Counted from the stretch's first letter, positions 40,153-48,970 are shown. The stretch is 64,000 bases of DNA from Mycobacterium sp. E787 (GCF_001668725.1 NZ_LZKL01000127.1:186001-250000), one strand, 5' to 3'. Translations and numbers: made by a program. Notes: generated by a model not told the origin, from the sequence alone.

Positions 40153-40923
40153 TCAGCTGCTCCGCTGCCCAAGCCTGTCCAACATCGCGCTCACCGTCGC
40201 GCACGCTCGCCCGGCCGCCGCCAGCCTGCCTTCCGCGTCGATGCGCGGCCCGAGCAATTCCAGGTCGAAACCGAACCGGTAGCCCCCGGCCAGCGCCTGA
40301 GCCACGAAGGGTTCGATCGGGATCGCGCCGTCGCCCGGTACGGCGCGGGCCGGCAGGGCCCGGTCTCCCAGCACGTAGTCGCTCAGCTGAATCAGTTCTG
40401 TCCGGGGCAGCGCCAGCCTCAGCAGTCCCGCGAGATCGGCCTCGGCCCAGCAGTGGAACAGGTCGATGCAGATGCCAAGCCCCGCCAGCTCGGCGAGGGT
40501 GATGGTGTCGCGCAGGCTGTGCGCGACGTGGATGTCGGCGTAGAGGCTGGACGCGTTCTCGATGGCCAGGGCGACGCCGGCCTGCCGCGCTTGTTGCACA
40601 CACGGCTCGATCGCACGGCAAAACCGCTCGGCCGCCCGCTCCCACGTGAGGCCGTTCCGGCCGCCGGTGAGCATGTAGATGCACCGGGCGCCCACGGTCG
40701 CGGCGGCATCGATCAGCCGCGACAGGTCCGCCCCGTCGGCGAACAGGTGGTAGACCGCCTCGACCGCGTACTCTTCGGCTCGGATCAGGTGAACGAAGCC
40801 GGGGTCGAGGAGTTGCGTGTCGAGGATGCTGAGGTGTCGCAGGCCAAGGGTCGTCCAATTCTGGTGCAGTTCATCGGTATCCGCCCCGAGGAACGTCACG
40901 TTGTGGACCGATAGCGCACGCAC
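40153..40923 (-). CDS. Sugar phosphate isomerase/epimerase-like TIM-barrel protein
   Basis: A 256-residue xylose-isomerase-like TIM barrel. Candidate metal ligands are in A-I-E-N-A near residue 122, C-I-D-L-F-H-C-W near 150, L-S-D-Y-V near 183 and F-D-L-E-L-L near 222. Family members isomerise sugars or act as dehydratases and hydrolases in catabolic clusters. The start is a GTG 7 bp after the preceding stop, without a clear ribosome-binding site, so translation may depend on read-through from upstream genes. Confidence 0.8.
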   Translation of the reverse strand: MRALSVHNVTFLGADTDELHQNWTTLGLRHLSILDTQLLDPGFVHLIRAEEYAVEAVYHLFADGADLSRLIDAAATVGARCIYMLTGGRNGLTWERAAERFCRAIEPCVQQARQAGVALAIENASSLYADIHVAHSLRDTITLAELAGLGICIDLFHCWAEADLAGLLRLALPRTELIQLSDYVLGDRALPARAVPGDGAIPIEPFVAQALAGGYRFGFDLELLGPRIDAEGRLAAAGRACATVSAMLDRLGQRSS

Positions 40924-40930
40924 GAGAATT

Positions 40931-41943
40931 TCAGTCCCGCTGTTCGATGCTGACCCCGAACCGCTTCCGGAAGGGCGCGAATTCGGCGTGCAGGTCGTCG
41001 AGGTTTTCGCCGATGTCGGTCAGCAATCGGGTGGAGTAGCGGAACTTCCCGTAGCGGTCGCCGCGGTTGTGGGCCAGGTAATCCCGCATCGATGCCTCGG
41101 CCTCGCCGGTGAGGGCCCGCCCGCAGAAGGCGTAGTAGCGACCGACGGTCGCGACCGGGTCCGCGATGAAGTCGGCGTAGGGGATGTGCAGGATGCGCGG
41201 GTCGTCGACCATCGGGTTGGTCATGGTGTTGGCGATGCTCGCCCGGGTCATCTCGAGATGCCGTGAAAACCCTTCAGAACCCAGTACTTTCGCGGCCGGT
41301 GGTACTGGAACTGCTGCAGCATCGCCTTGTGCAGGCGGTACTGTGCGACGGGGTCGGTCGGCAGGCCGGCCACCAGCGTCTGCATCGGCACCCGCCACCA
41401 CGCGGTCGGCGTCATCACCCGAAAGTCGAAGGCCCAGGTGCGCTCGTCTTCGGGCAGGCCGTCACCGAGCATGTCGTTGTAGGGGTGGCTGAGCAGCCAC
41501 CTGGGCATCTTCGCGTTGATCTCACGCCAGTCGGCATCGGCCCGGGCGCGACGGGCGTCGCCGGGCGGGGCAAGCCCGGGAGGCGGCGACGGGTACATCA
41601 CCTCCCAGAACCGCAGCGCACGCGCGTGCGGGTCCACCGCCATCAGCGCGTGCATGAGCGTGGTACCGGAGCGCGGTTCTCCCGTCACGAACATCGGGTG
41701 GTCGATCACCTCGGCGGCGATCGGATAGCGGTTGCGGTCCTCGATGAACTCCAGCCGCGACGTCAGCAGCCAGTGGCACACGCTTTGCGCACGCTCAATG
41801 CCGTTGGCGTCCATCCCGATACCGTTCAGGTGGTCGACGGCCAGGCGGAACCGCTTCGGCAGCGTCGGGTCGCCGTAGTCGTCGAGTCCCGTCGCGGCCT
41901 GCGCGCAGCCAAGGATCGCGTTCGCGTCGAGACCGGCTGTCAT
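40931..41943 (-). pseudogene. Sulfotransferase-family gene, internally deleted and frameshifted
   Basis: The 5' part (41943 to about 41248) encodes an intact sulfotransferase N-terminus with the PAPS 5'-phosphosulfate loop F-V-T-G-E-P-R-S-G-T-T-L-M-H near residue 76 and W-W-R-V-P near 160. It runs to K-Y-W-V-L-K-G-F-H-G and then stops. The family C-terminus continues in another frame (S-R-H-L-E-M-T-R-A-S-I-A-N, then I-P-Y-A-D-F-I-A-D-P) to 40931. The 3'-phosphate-binding block (Y-P-D-A...H-R-D-P...S) expected between is missing. So about 60-90 codons appear deleted, with a frame change near 41250-41290. The ATG overlaps the preceding stop by 4 bp. No functional product is expected. Confidence 0.75.
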
Positions 41944-43079
41944 GCTTGGCCTGCGCCCTGAGCACCACACAAGGCCAACAATTCGTCCTCCGTCTTACGC
42001 ACGTTGGCCGCCGACGCGGCACCGAACTCGAGTCCGGCCATGGCGCCGTAGTCCAGGATCTTGGGCACCCGAAGCCCCGCATCCACGTACGACTTGATGG
42101 TTCGCGCGACCTGCCGGGGCGTGCCGTGCGGCACCACCGCCCGAATCGCGTCGGGGTCGACGCGCTCGAGAAAGTCCACGATCCGCTCGCGCGTCAACGT
42201 CGTCGGGTCGATGTCGTGAAACCCGCCCCAATCGTCCCCCATCGGGTGGTCAAAGCCGAAGCGGCGCAGGACTTCAGCCGATACCTGCAGCAAGAACGCG
42301 GCCACCAGTGGGGCGCGCACGATCTTCTCGATTGCGTCGTCGTCTTCGCCGATCAGGCACACCTGCACGTAGCACGGCGTGATCGCCAGTGGGTCTCGCC
42401 CGGCCCGCTCGGCCGATTGCCGTACCGCGCCGAGCATCTCGGCGTAGTGGTCGGGGGTCCATGCCCCGGCCGGCCACCAACCGTCGGCGTAACGCCCGAC
42501 GATGTCGAGCATCCGCGGCCCGCTGGCGCCGATCCAGATCGGGGGGAAGCGCCCCTGGTAGGGTTCGGTGTCCAACCGAGCATGGTTCAGCCGGTAGAAC
42601 CGCCCCTCGAAATCCACCGGCCCGTCGCCGGCCCAGAGCAGCCGGATGACCTTCAGGGCCTCCTCGAAACGGCCGACGGGCCGGGCGAAGTCGAAACCGT
42701 AGGGCACGACGTTTTCGCTTTCACCGCTGCCGAGGCCCAGGATGAACCGCCCGCGGGAGAGATGGTCGATGGTCAGCGCGGTTTGGGCCAGCATCGCGGG
42801 GTGGCGGCGCACAGTGTCCACGACACTGGTGGCCAGCGGCACCCGTTCGGTCAGCACGGCCGCCGCGGCGGCGACCGCCATGCCGTCGAGGTGGCGATGC
42901 GGCGACGGCGACGACGTCGCGAGGTCGGTGAACTCCGGCGTCCACAGCGCATCGGGCCAAAAGCTCACCATGTGATCGGGCAGCCAGATCGAGTGGTATC
43001 GACCGGTATCGAGCTCGGCCAGGCCCGACAGGTCCAGCGGGAGCGTGGTGCGCAGGAACGCGGCGGGCGAAACCTTCAC
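41940..43079 (-). CDS. Luciferase-like F420-dependent oxidoreductase
   Basis: A 379-residue LLM-superfamily TIM barrel: S-I-W-L-P-D-H-M near residue 28, the conserved S-R-G-R-F-I-L-G-L-G-S-G-E-S near 108-121, P-I-W-I-G-A-S-G-P near 180 and A-D-G-W-W-P. It resembles F420-dependent methylenetetrahydromethanopterin reductase-like enzymes of mycobacteria. The GTG at 43079 overlaps the SDR stop (GTGA); the 3' end overlaps the sulfotransferase start (ATGA). It probably reduces or oxygenates an intermediate of the pathway encoded by this island. Confidence 0.85.
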   Translation of the reverse strand: MKVSPAAFLRTTLPLDLSGLAELDTGRYHSIWLPDHMVSFWPDALWTPEFTDLATSSPSPHRHLDGMAVAAAAAVLTERVPLATSVVDTVRRHPAMLAQTALTIDHLSRGRFILGLGSGESENVVPYGFDFARPVGRFEEALKVIRLLWAGDGPVDFEGRFYRLNHARLDTEPYQGRFPPIWIGASGPRMLDIVGRYADGWWPAGAWTPDHYAEMLGAVRQSAERAGRDPLAITPCYVQVCLIGEDDDAIEKIVRAPLVAAFLLQVSAEVLRRFGFDHPMGDDWGGFHDIDPTTLTRERIVDFLERVDPDAIRAVVPHGTPRQVARTIKSYVDAGLRVPKILDYGAMAGLEFGAASAANVRKTEDELLALCGAQGAGQA

Positions 43080-43858
43080 CGCGCGATCCACTCCGAGGTC
43101 AGCGCGAAGTCCGACAGATACCTGGTCGAGCTCCACCCGCCGTCGACGACGATCGTCTGCCCGTTGATGAAACTGCCCCCCGGCGAGCACAGGAAGGCGA
43201 CGGTGCCGGCGATGTCGTCGACGGTGCCCAACCGCTGATGCGGGGTCAGCTCAGTGTTGATCTTGCGGAAACGCTCATCCACCAAACGCTTTTCGACCAT
43301 CGGCGTCACCGTCACCCCGGGCGCGACGGCGTTGCAGCGGATGCCCGAGGCGCCGTACTGGCAGGCGATGTGGGTGGTCAGCGCGGTCAGCCCACCCTTG
43401 GCCGCGGAGTAGGCGCCGCCGCGCAGCCCGCCGACGACGGCGAACGTCGACGTGATGTTGATGATCGCCGATCCGGGCCGCATGTGCGGCAGGACCTCGC
43501 GCGCGAGCCGAAACGGCGCCCGCAGCATCAATCCCAGAAAGTAGTCCAGCGTTTCGTCGTCCGTTTCGTGCAGCGGTTTGGGATTGCCGACCCCGGCGTT
43601 GTTGATGAGGAAGTCGATGTGCCCCCAGCGCTCGACGGCGAGGTCGACGATCCGTCGCGGCGCGTCGTCGTCGGTCAGGTCGACGGCCAGCGTCGCCACC
43701 CGCTCGGGGTCGTCGATCGACTCTCGCAGCGCGGCCAGCCGGTCCTCGTCGCGGCCCGTGCCGAGGACGGCCATGCCCGCATCGGCAAGTTTCCTTACGC
43801 ATCCCAGACCGATGCCGCTGCTTGCGCCGGTGACGATCGCGACCTGCATGTTATCCAT
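43076..43858 (-). CDS. Short-chain dehydrogenase/reductase (SDR)
   Basis: A 260-residue classical SDR: cofactor motif T-G-A-S-S-G-I-G near residue 10, N-N-A-G-V near 88, and catalytic Ser/Tyr/Lys in I-T-S-T-F and Y-S-A-A-K near 136-153. It would oxidise or reduce a hydroxyl/ketone with NAD(P). The start overlaps the last codons of the acyl-CoA ligase gene, immediately past a 57-bp tandem repeat. Confidence 0.88.
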   Translation of the reverse strand: MDNMQVAIVTGASSGIGLGCVRKLADAGMAVLGTGRDEDRLAALRESIDDPERVATLAVDLTDDDAPRRIVDLAVERWGHIDFLINNAGVGNPKPLHETDDETLDYFLGLMLRAPFRLAREVLPHMRPGSAIINITSTFAVVGGLRGGAYSAAKGGLTALTTHIACQYGASGIRCNAVAPGVTVTPMVEKRLVDERFRKINTELTPHQRLGTVDDIAGTVAFLCSPGGSFINGQTIVVDGGWSSTRYLSDFALTSEWIAR

Positions 43859-45557
43859 CCCCTGGCTCGGCCTGTGTCATCTGGCGGCGACCCGCTGCGC
43901 CCGGCTCCGCCGCGCTTGCGATCGCCGATTGTGTCGTCTGGCGGCGACCCGCTGCGCCCGGCTCCGCCGCGCTTGCGATCGCCGATTGTGTCAACGCCGC
44001 TCTGATCCGATGTTTGAGGACCTTGCCGGCGTCGTTCTTGGGCAACGCATCCCAGATGACCACCTGCTCCGGGGCCTTGAATTTCGCGACCCCCTTGCTG
44101 TTCAGCAGCGCGAGCAGGTCGGCGACATCGGGCCCCGGCTCACCGGCGGGCACGATCACCGCGCACGCCCGCTCTCCGGTCCGGTCGTCGGGCAGCCCGA
44201 CCACCGCGATTTCGGCGATGGCGGGATGGTCGGCGAGCAGGTCCTCGACCTCCTTGGCCGAGATGTTCTCACCGTTGCGGATGATGACGTCCTTGGCCCG
44301 GCCCGTCACGACGAGGTATTGGTCGTCCACCCAGCGCCCGAGATCCCCCGTATGGAAGAACCCCTCCGGGTCGAGGCAATCCGCATCGTCTTCGGGGTGC
44401 CGGTAGCCCAGCAGCATCTGCGGGCCGCGCACGCAGACCTCTCCATCACCGGCCGGCGCGGCCGCATGCGCGACGAGCTTGATCTCGGCGATCCCGGCCC
44501 GGCCGTCGGTGTCGGCGGCGCGGTCGGCTTCGTGCGGTAGCGGGGCGCCGACGGTCGCGACGGGCACCTCCGTGCAGCCATACACGCGGGTGACGACCGC
44601 CCGGTCGAAATACCCGGCGGCGCGCCGGATCAGCGACGGCGACACCGAGGCTCCGCCGCAGACGAACACCTTCAGGTGGGGCAGGCGACTCCCCGAACGT
44701 TCGGCGGCGGACAGCAGCTGCTGCAAAAACGGTGTCGCCCCGGCCATGTGGGTGCACCGTTCGGTGTTCATCAGTGCCACAGCGGCCGAGGGATCCCACC
44801 GGTCCATCAGGATCGCGGTGGTGCCCAGCAACAGGGGGCATTCGAACGCGTATATCGACCCGCCGATGTGGGCGATGGGCGACGGAACCAGGAACGTGTC
44901 GCCCGGCTCGATGTTCCACTGGTCGCGGATCTGGCGGATCAGCGCATGTATCGAATTGTGGCTGTGCAGCACGCCTTTCGGGCGGCCGGTGGTGCCCGAG
45001 GTGTACAGGACCATCCGCACGGCGTCGGGATCCAGCGCCGGCAGCCTGGTGCGATCCGGTGGGCCCTCCAGCAGCGTCGGGTAGGGCGTGTGTCCGCCGT
45101 GTTCGCCGCGCACCAGCACCACTTCGGGGGCGCGGTCCAGCGTGGCGGTCACGCGTTCGAGCATCACCGCGTAGTCATGGCCGCCGAACCGGTGCGGGAT
45201 GAAGATCGCGGCGGTTTCGGCATCTTCGAGGATGAAGCGCAGGTCGTGGTCGCGCAGCGACGGCAGGATCGGGTTCACCACCATCCCCGCGAGCGTCGCC
45301 GCCAGATAGATGGCGGCGGCCTCGTGCCAATTCGGCAGCATGAACGACACGACGCTGCCGGTTGGCATGCGCGCCAGCAGGGCGTGGGCCAACGCGGTGG
45401 CCTGGGCGTCGAGCGCGGCGCAGTCCAGGCGGGTGTCCTTGTCCACCAACACCGTTCGCCCCGGGGAGGCCTGCGCGGCCGAGCGCAGCGCGTCGGCCAG
45501 CGTGGTGGTAACCCACAACCCGCGCCGGTACGCTTCCGCCGCGTGTGTCGTGTCCAT
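43851..45557 (-). CDS. Acyl-CoA synthetase (AMP-forming)
   Basis: A class I adenylate-forming ligase of about 568 residues. The P-loop is Y-T-S-G-T-T-G-R-P-K-G near residue 185, the A5 motif is Y-G-C-T-E-V near 320, the hinge/A8 is H-T-G-D-L-G-R-W near 408 with G-R-A-K-D-V-I, and the catalytic Lys is in K-N-D-A-G-K near 515. It activates a carboxylic acid intermediate of the island as a CoA ester. The natural family end is about I-R-A-A-L (near residue 527); the last 40 residues are two copies of a 19-residue repeat plus a short tail created by a MIRU-like element. The ATG at 45557 is preferred; one at 45578 overlaps the GntR stop. Confidence 0.88.
   Translation of the reverse strand: MDTTHAAEAYRRGLWVTTTLADALRSAAQASPGRTVLVDKDTRLDCAALDAQATALAHALLARMPTGSVVSFMLPNWHEAAAIYLAATLAGMVVNPILPSLRDHDLRFILEDAETAAIFIPHRFGGHDYAVMLERVTATLDRAPEVVLVRGEHGGHTPYPTLLEGPPDRTRLPALDPDAVRMVLYTSGTTGRPKGVLHSHNSIHALIRQIRDQWNIEPGDTFLVPSPIAHIGGSIYAFECPLLLGTTAILMDRWDPSAAVALMNTERCTHMAGATPFLQQLLSAAERSGSRLPHLKVFVCGGASVSPSLIRRAAGYFDRAVVTRVYGCTEVPVATVGAPLPHEADRAADTDGRAGIAEIKLVAHAAAPAGDGEVCVRGPQMLLGYRHPEDDADCLDPEGFFHTGDLGRWVDDQYLVVTGRAKDVIIRNGENISAKEVEDLLADHPAIAEIAVVGLPDDRTGERACAVIVPAGEPGPDVADLLALLNSKGVAKFKAPEQVVIWDALPKNDAGKVLKHRIRAALTQSAIASAAEPGAAGRRQTTQSAIASAAEPGAAGRRQMTQAEPGDG
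43873..43986. repeat. 57-bp tandem repeat, MIRU/VNTR-like, at an operon gene junction
   Basis: Two copies (43873-43929, 43930-43986) differ by one base, and a third begins (TGTGTC at 43987). The 57-bp unit preserves frame and encodes 19 residues of the ligase tail (T-Q-S-A-I-A-S-A-A-E-P-G-A-A-G-R-R-Q). Its core GGCGGCGACCCGCTGCGCCC resembles sequence I remember as dispersed in mycobacterial genomes. MIRUs characteristically sit at stop/start overlaps in operons, as here between ligase and SDR. Confidence 0.8.
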
Positions 45558-45570
45558 CACTTCACCGCGC

Positions 45571-46311
45571 CTAGTCATTCACGCGGCGCATGGTCATCGC
45601 ATACCGGAAGCTCGACGACAGGTGGGTGTTGATCGTCACCTGCGCGATCTCGCCATCGGAGGTCTTGTATGTGCGCCGCAGCTGCAGCGCGGCCGTGCCC
45701 GCCGCGACGCCGAGTCCGTCGGCCAGCTCGGCCGGAAGCAGCACCGCCGCGATCTCCTGGCGCAATTCGGCGATGCTCACGCCGAACAGGTCCTCGATCA
45801 ACGGGAAAATCGGACCGGTGTGGCGCTGCAACAGTCTGCCGACGGCGGCGAAATCGCGGTTGATGAAGTACTCGGTCCGGCACAGCGGCACCTGCGCGCC
45901 GTCGGCCAGCCGGTAGCCGCGCACGGACAACCACTGCGTGCCGGCGGCCAGGCCGGTCCGGGCGGCGAGTTCGTCGTCGATCTCCACCATCGCGTTGGAC
46001 TCGATGGTCAGCCGCGCACCGGCCGCGAACGCGAGCAGGTCGTCTATCGACATCGTTTCCTGCGCATAGGAACTGGACGCGGGCCGGGGCACCACCCGGG
46101 TGCCCGCGCGGGGCCGCGACGCGACGAGGTTGTCCTCACGCAGCCGGCGCAGCGCCTCGCGTACGGTGTAGCGGCTGACCGCGAATCGCTCACACAATTG
46201 GTGTTCGGTCGGGAGCTGCGACCCCACCGGATAGACGCCGTCCACGATCTCCTTGCGCAGCGTGCGCGCGATCTGCAGATAGCGGTGTTCGCTCGAAATG
46301 GCCTGGGACAT
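45571..46311 (-). CDS. GntR/HutC-family transcriptional regulator with UTRA domain
   Basis: A 246-residue regulator. The N-terminal winged helix has L-P-T-E-H-Q-L-C-E-R-F-A-V-S-R-Y-T-V-R-E-A-L-R-R-L (residues about 33-57). The UTRA ligand-binding domain runs from about residue 90 (chorismate-lyase fold; P-L-C-R-T-E-Y-F-I near 142). It lies second in the leftward operon; start and stop overlap its neighbours. It is the only regulator in the island, so it probably senses a pathway intermediate and represses both divergent operons at the palindromes in 47925-48109. Confidence 0.88.
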   Translation of the reverse strand: MSQAISSEHRYLQIARTLRKEIVDGVYPVGSQLPTEHQLCERFAVSRYTVREALRRLREDNLVASRPRAGTRVVPRPASSSYAQETMSIDDLLAFAAGARLTIESNAMVEIDDELAARTGLAAGTQWLSVRGYRLADGAQVPLCRTEYFINRDFAAVGRLLQRHTGPIFPLIEDLFGVSIAELRQEIAAVLLPAELADGLGVAAGTAALQLRRTYKTSDGEIAQVTINTHLSSSFRYAMTMRRVND

Positions 46312-47924
46312 CAGCGGCCGCCCCGCGACCGGCGCAACGCCAGGACGCTGCCGTCACCGTCGGCCGAGACGTAGAGCGTGCCGTCGGCCGCGGCGGCGAC
46401 GCCGGCGAATGGGCCCTGCGGACCCGAAAACGGCGGCATGCCTTTCAGCGGCCTGGGCACCACGCCCGGCGGGGCACCGACCGGCAGCCCCGACGCGACC
46501 GTCTGCCGGACCTCGGTGTCCAGATCGAACGCGATCAACTCCTTGGCGCCGGCGTCGACGATGTAGAGCACCCCGTCGTGCACGCAAATACCCTGCGGGC
46601 GAACCAGGTCGGCGACGACGGTGCCGACGGCCTCGGGCCCGCTCACCCGCGCCACCCGTCCGGCGCCGGCTTCCGCCACCAGGCACGCCCCGTCCGGGTC
46701 GACCGCGACACCGACCGGCTCACGCAGCCCGGTGGCCAGCACCTCGGTGCTTCCCGACCGCAACGACAGCACCCGTCCGGTGCCCAACTCGGCGACGAGC
46801 ACGCCGCCGGGACCGACCGCGATCCCGTAGAGCTGGTCGAAACCGTCTGCCAGCACTTCGGTTTCGTTCGCCCCCGGCCGGTAGCGGCCGACCTGGCCGC
46901 CCGAGGTCGTGACGACGAACTCGCCGGGGCTGCTCGACGCCACGCCGCGCAGGAACCCGGGATAGCCGGGGCTGAACAACATCCCCACCGTATGCAGCGA
47001 CCCGTCCGGCAGGACCGCATAGAAGTACGTGCCGTCGGCGACGTAGAGCCGCCCGTCGTGCCCCACGCTCAGATCCAGCGGCCAGTTCAGGCCGCCGGGC
47101 AGCACCGTATGCGTCGCGCCGTCCGGCGATATCTCGGTGATCTCGCCGGTGAAGTGGGATACCAGCACCCGGTCGCCGGCGAACGTGCAGTTGTCCAGCC
47201 CCGGGCTCAGCTGCGCCAGCACCCGCCGTTCGCCGCTGCGCGGGTCGATGCGCAGCACCTGCCCGCTCGCCACCTGGGTCGAGACGATGTTGCCCCGCGG
47301 GTCGAACTTGACCGAGTCGGGAACACCGAGATCGCTTGCGACGCACTGTGGTTCGCCGCCATCGGGATCGACGCGCCAGATCGCGTTGGCGCCCATCACC
47401 GGGAAATACAGCAGCCCGTCCGGGCCCACCTCCATCGCGTTCGGTGAGGGCACGCCATCCAGCACCACCCGTGGCGGCCCGCCGGTCAGGTCGAGCTCGA
47501 GCAGGCGCCCGCCCTCGCGGCATTCGCCGATGAACAACCGGTCGCGATGAAACGTGATTCCGTTGGCGGACGGAAGGTCGTCGCGCAGCACCCGGGTGCG
47601 ACCGGCGGTGTCGCGCACGCTGACCCGGCCGTCCATCACCTCGGTCGCGTACAGGTTCCCGCTCGCGTCGAACGCGACGTCGTCGGGCGCCACGATCTCG
47701 CCGCCTCTGGCGCTCACCGTTTCCAGTCGTCCGGTGCCCAGATCCAGCGCGCTGATCTGACTGCCGGTGACCTGCGCGATGTAGACGCCCCCGTCGGGGC
47801 CGGTGCGCAGGCCGTTGGCGCCGAACAGCCGGCTGGGCGCCGTGACCCTCTCGAGTCGCCAGCCGTCCGCGACGCCGCTCGACTGCGGTACCGCATACCG
47901 GGATGGATGCGTCGCGATGGCCAT
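46311..47924 (-). CDS. SMP-30/gluconolactonase-like beta-propeller protein
   Basis: A 537-residue propeller with repeated strand motifs of the type P-D-G-x-L-Y (for example G-P-D-G-L-L-Y-F-P, G-H-D-G-R-L-Y-V-A-D, A-A-D-G-T-L-Y-V-S-A). Roughly ten repeats are seen, about twice the size of a single six-bladed SMP-30 lactonase, so it may contain two propellers. Calcium-dependent lactone hydrolysis is the family activity, which would fit opening of a lactone produced by the Baeyer-Villiger-type enzyme across the control region (inference). No signal peptide. The ATG at 47924 has GGCAGGAT upstream. Confidence 0.78.
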   Translation of the reverse strand: MAIATHPSRYAVPQSSGVADGWRLERVTAPSRLFGANGLRTGPDGGVYIAQVTGSQISALDLGTGRLETVSARGGEIVAPDDVAFDASGNLYATEVMDGRVSVRDTAGRTRVLRDDLPSANGITFHRDRLFIGECREGGRLLELDLTGGPPRVVLDGVPSPNAMEVGPDGLLYFPVMGANAIWRVDPDGGEPQCVASDLGVPDSVKFDPRGNIVSTQVASGQVLRIDPRSGERRVLAQLSPGLDNCTFAGDRVLVSHFTGEITEISPDGATHTVLPGGLNWPLDLSVGHDGRLYVADGTYFYAVLPDGSLHTVGMLFSPGYPGFLRGVASSSPGEFVVTTSGGQVGRYRPGANETEVLADGFDQLYGIAVGPGGVLVAELGTGRVLSLRSGSTEVLATGLREPVGVAVDPDGACLVAEAGAGRVARVSGPEAVGTVVADLVRPQGICVHDGVLYIVDAGAKELIAFDLDTEVRQTVASGLPVGAPPGVVPRPLKGMPPFSGPQGPFAGVAAAADGTLYVSADGDGSVLALRRSRGGR

Positions 47925-47978
47925 ATCCTGCCGAGGTCCTTCCGTCCGGCGTTTGAGCTGGACGCTATCAACTTGTCC

Positions 47979-47990
47979 TAGTCCAGACAA
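47979..47990. promoter_or_regulatory. Candidate GntR operator, left copy
   Basis: TAGTCCAGACAA matches the palindrome at 48075-48086 in 10 of 12 positions. It lies 54 bp upstream of the leftward propeller gene and overlaps its likely promoter. Confidence 0.5.
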
Positions 47991-48017
47991 TAGCTTCCGA
48001 ACCACGTCGGATTGACC

Positions 48018-48047
48018 TTGACAGCCCACTCCGCCGATGGGAATAGT
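48018..48047 (+). promoter_or_regulatory. Candidate promoter of the rightward catabolic operon
   Basis: TTGACA (48018-48023), an 18-bp spacer and AATAGT (48042-48047). It would start transcription about 55 bp before the SDR gene, upstream of the palindrome at 48075-48086, which is well placed to block it. Confidence 0.45.
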
Positions 48048-48074
48048 GTTCTCCAAAGGACAGAACGCTGTATC

Positions 48075-48086
48075 TTGTCCGGACAA
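48075..48086. promoter_or_regulatory. Candidate GntR operator, right copy (perfect palindrome)
   Basis: TTGTCCGGACAA is a perfect 12-bp palindrome 23 bp before the SDR start. A near copy lies 96 bp away on the other side of the control region. Two sites, one per direction, fit repression of both operons by the GntR protein encoded in the island. Confidence 0.6.
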
Positions 48087-48109
48087 AACGACGCGGCAGA
48101 TTGCAGGTC

Positions 48110-48970
48110 ATGGACGATCTTCTCGGGCGCCTCCCAGGGCTGGAAGGGCGCGTCGTCGTGGTTTCCGGCGCCGGCGGCGGCGGCATCGGCACCACCGTCA
48201 CCGCCATGACCGCCCGCGCCGGGGCGACGGTGATCGCGGCGAGCCGGTCGAAGGAAAACCTGGACGAGCACGTCGCCCCGCTGGCGCAGCAGGGCTTGGC
48301 GGTGGTGCCCGTCGCGGCCGACGCGTCGACGGACGAGGGCATCGCCGCCGTCATCGACCAGGCGCGGCGCGCCGACGGCAACCTCTACGGCCTGGTGAAC
48401 GTCGCGGGCGGCGCCGAGCCGTCGACGTGGATGCCGTCGACGCGGGTGACGCGCGGCGACTGGCGCAAGATCTTCGCCGACAACCTCGAGACGGCGTTCT
48501 TCATGAGCCAGGCCGTCGCGGCCGAACTCGTCGCGCAGCAGCGCCCCGGGTCGATCGTGTCGATCTCGTCGATCAGCGGCATGAACACCGCACCGTTCCA
48601 CATCGCCTACGGGACCGCCAAGGCCGCGATCGCGGCGATGACCCGCACGATGGCGCTCGAGCTGGCGATGTCCGGAATCAGGGTGAATGCCGTGGCGCCC
48701 GGCGTCACCGAGACCGCGGCCTCCCGCACCTACGTCGACGAGGACCCGGACCGGGATCGGCAGGCGATCGCGATGGGCCGGCGCGGCCGGCCCGAGGAGC
48801 AGGCCGGCGCAATCCTGTTCCTGCTCTCCGACCTGTCGAGCTACATCACCGGCCAGACGCTGCTCGTCGACGGTGGCCTCGACCTCAAATGGAGCCACCT
48901 GGACGCCGACAACACCTCGTTGTTCCTCAAGGACGAATCCTTCCGCGCGGCCATCAGGAGGATGCGGTGA
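48110..48970 (+). CDS. Short-chain dehydrogenase/reductase, first gene of the rightward operon
   Basis: A 286-residue SDR with glycine motif S-G-A-G-G-G-G-I-G near residue 19, N-V-A-G-G near 98, catalytic S-I-S-S-I-S and Y-G-T-A-K near 148-167, and an extra C-terminal 25 residues. It would oxidise an alcohol or reduce a ketone early in the pathway. The ATG at 48110 is preferred to a TTG 3 codons upstream. The stop overlaps the Rieske gene start (GTGA). Confidence 0.87.
   Translation: MDDLLGRLPGLEGRVVVVSGAGGGGIGTTVTAMTARAGATVIAASRSKENLDEHVAPLAQQGLAVVPVAADASTDEGIAAVIDQARRADGNLYGLVNVAGGAEPSTWMPSTRVTRGDWRKIFADNLETAFFMSQAVAAELVAQQRPGSIVSISSISGMNTAPFHIAYGTAKAAIAAMTRTMALELAMSGIRVNAVAPGVTETAASRTYVDEDPDRDRQAIAMGRRGRPEEQAGAILFLLSDLSSYITGQTLLVDGGLDLKWSHLDADNTSLFLKDESFRAAIRRMR

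Noticed and set aside
43873..43986. Repeat array as a possible CRISPR
   Set aside because: Adjacent direct copies without unique spacers, inside a coding frame; no cas genes.
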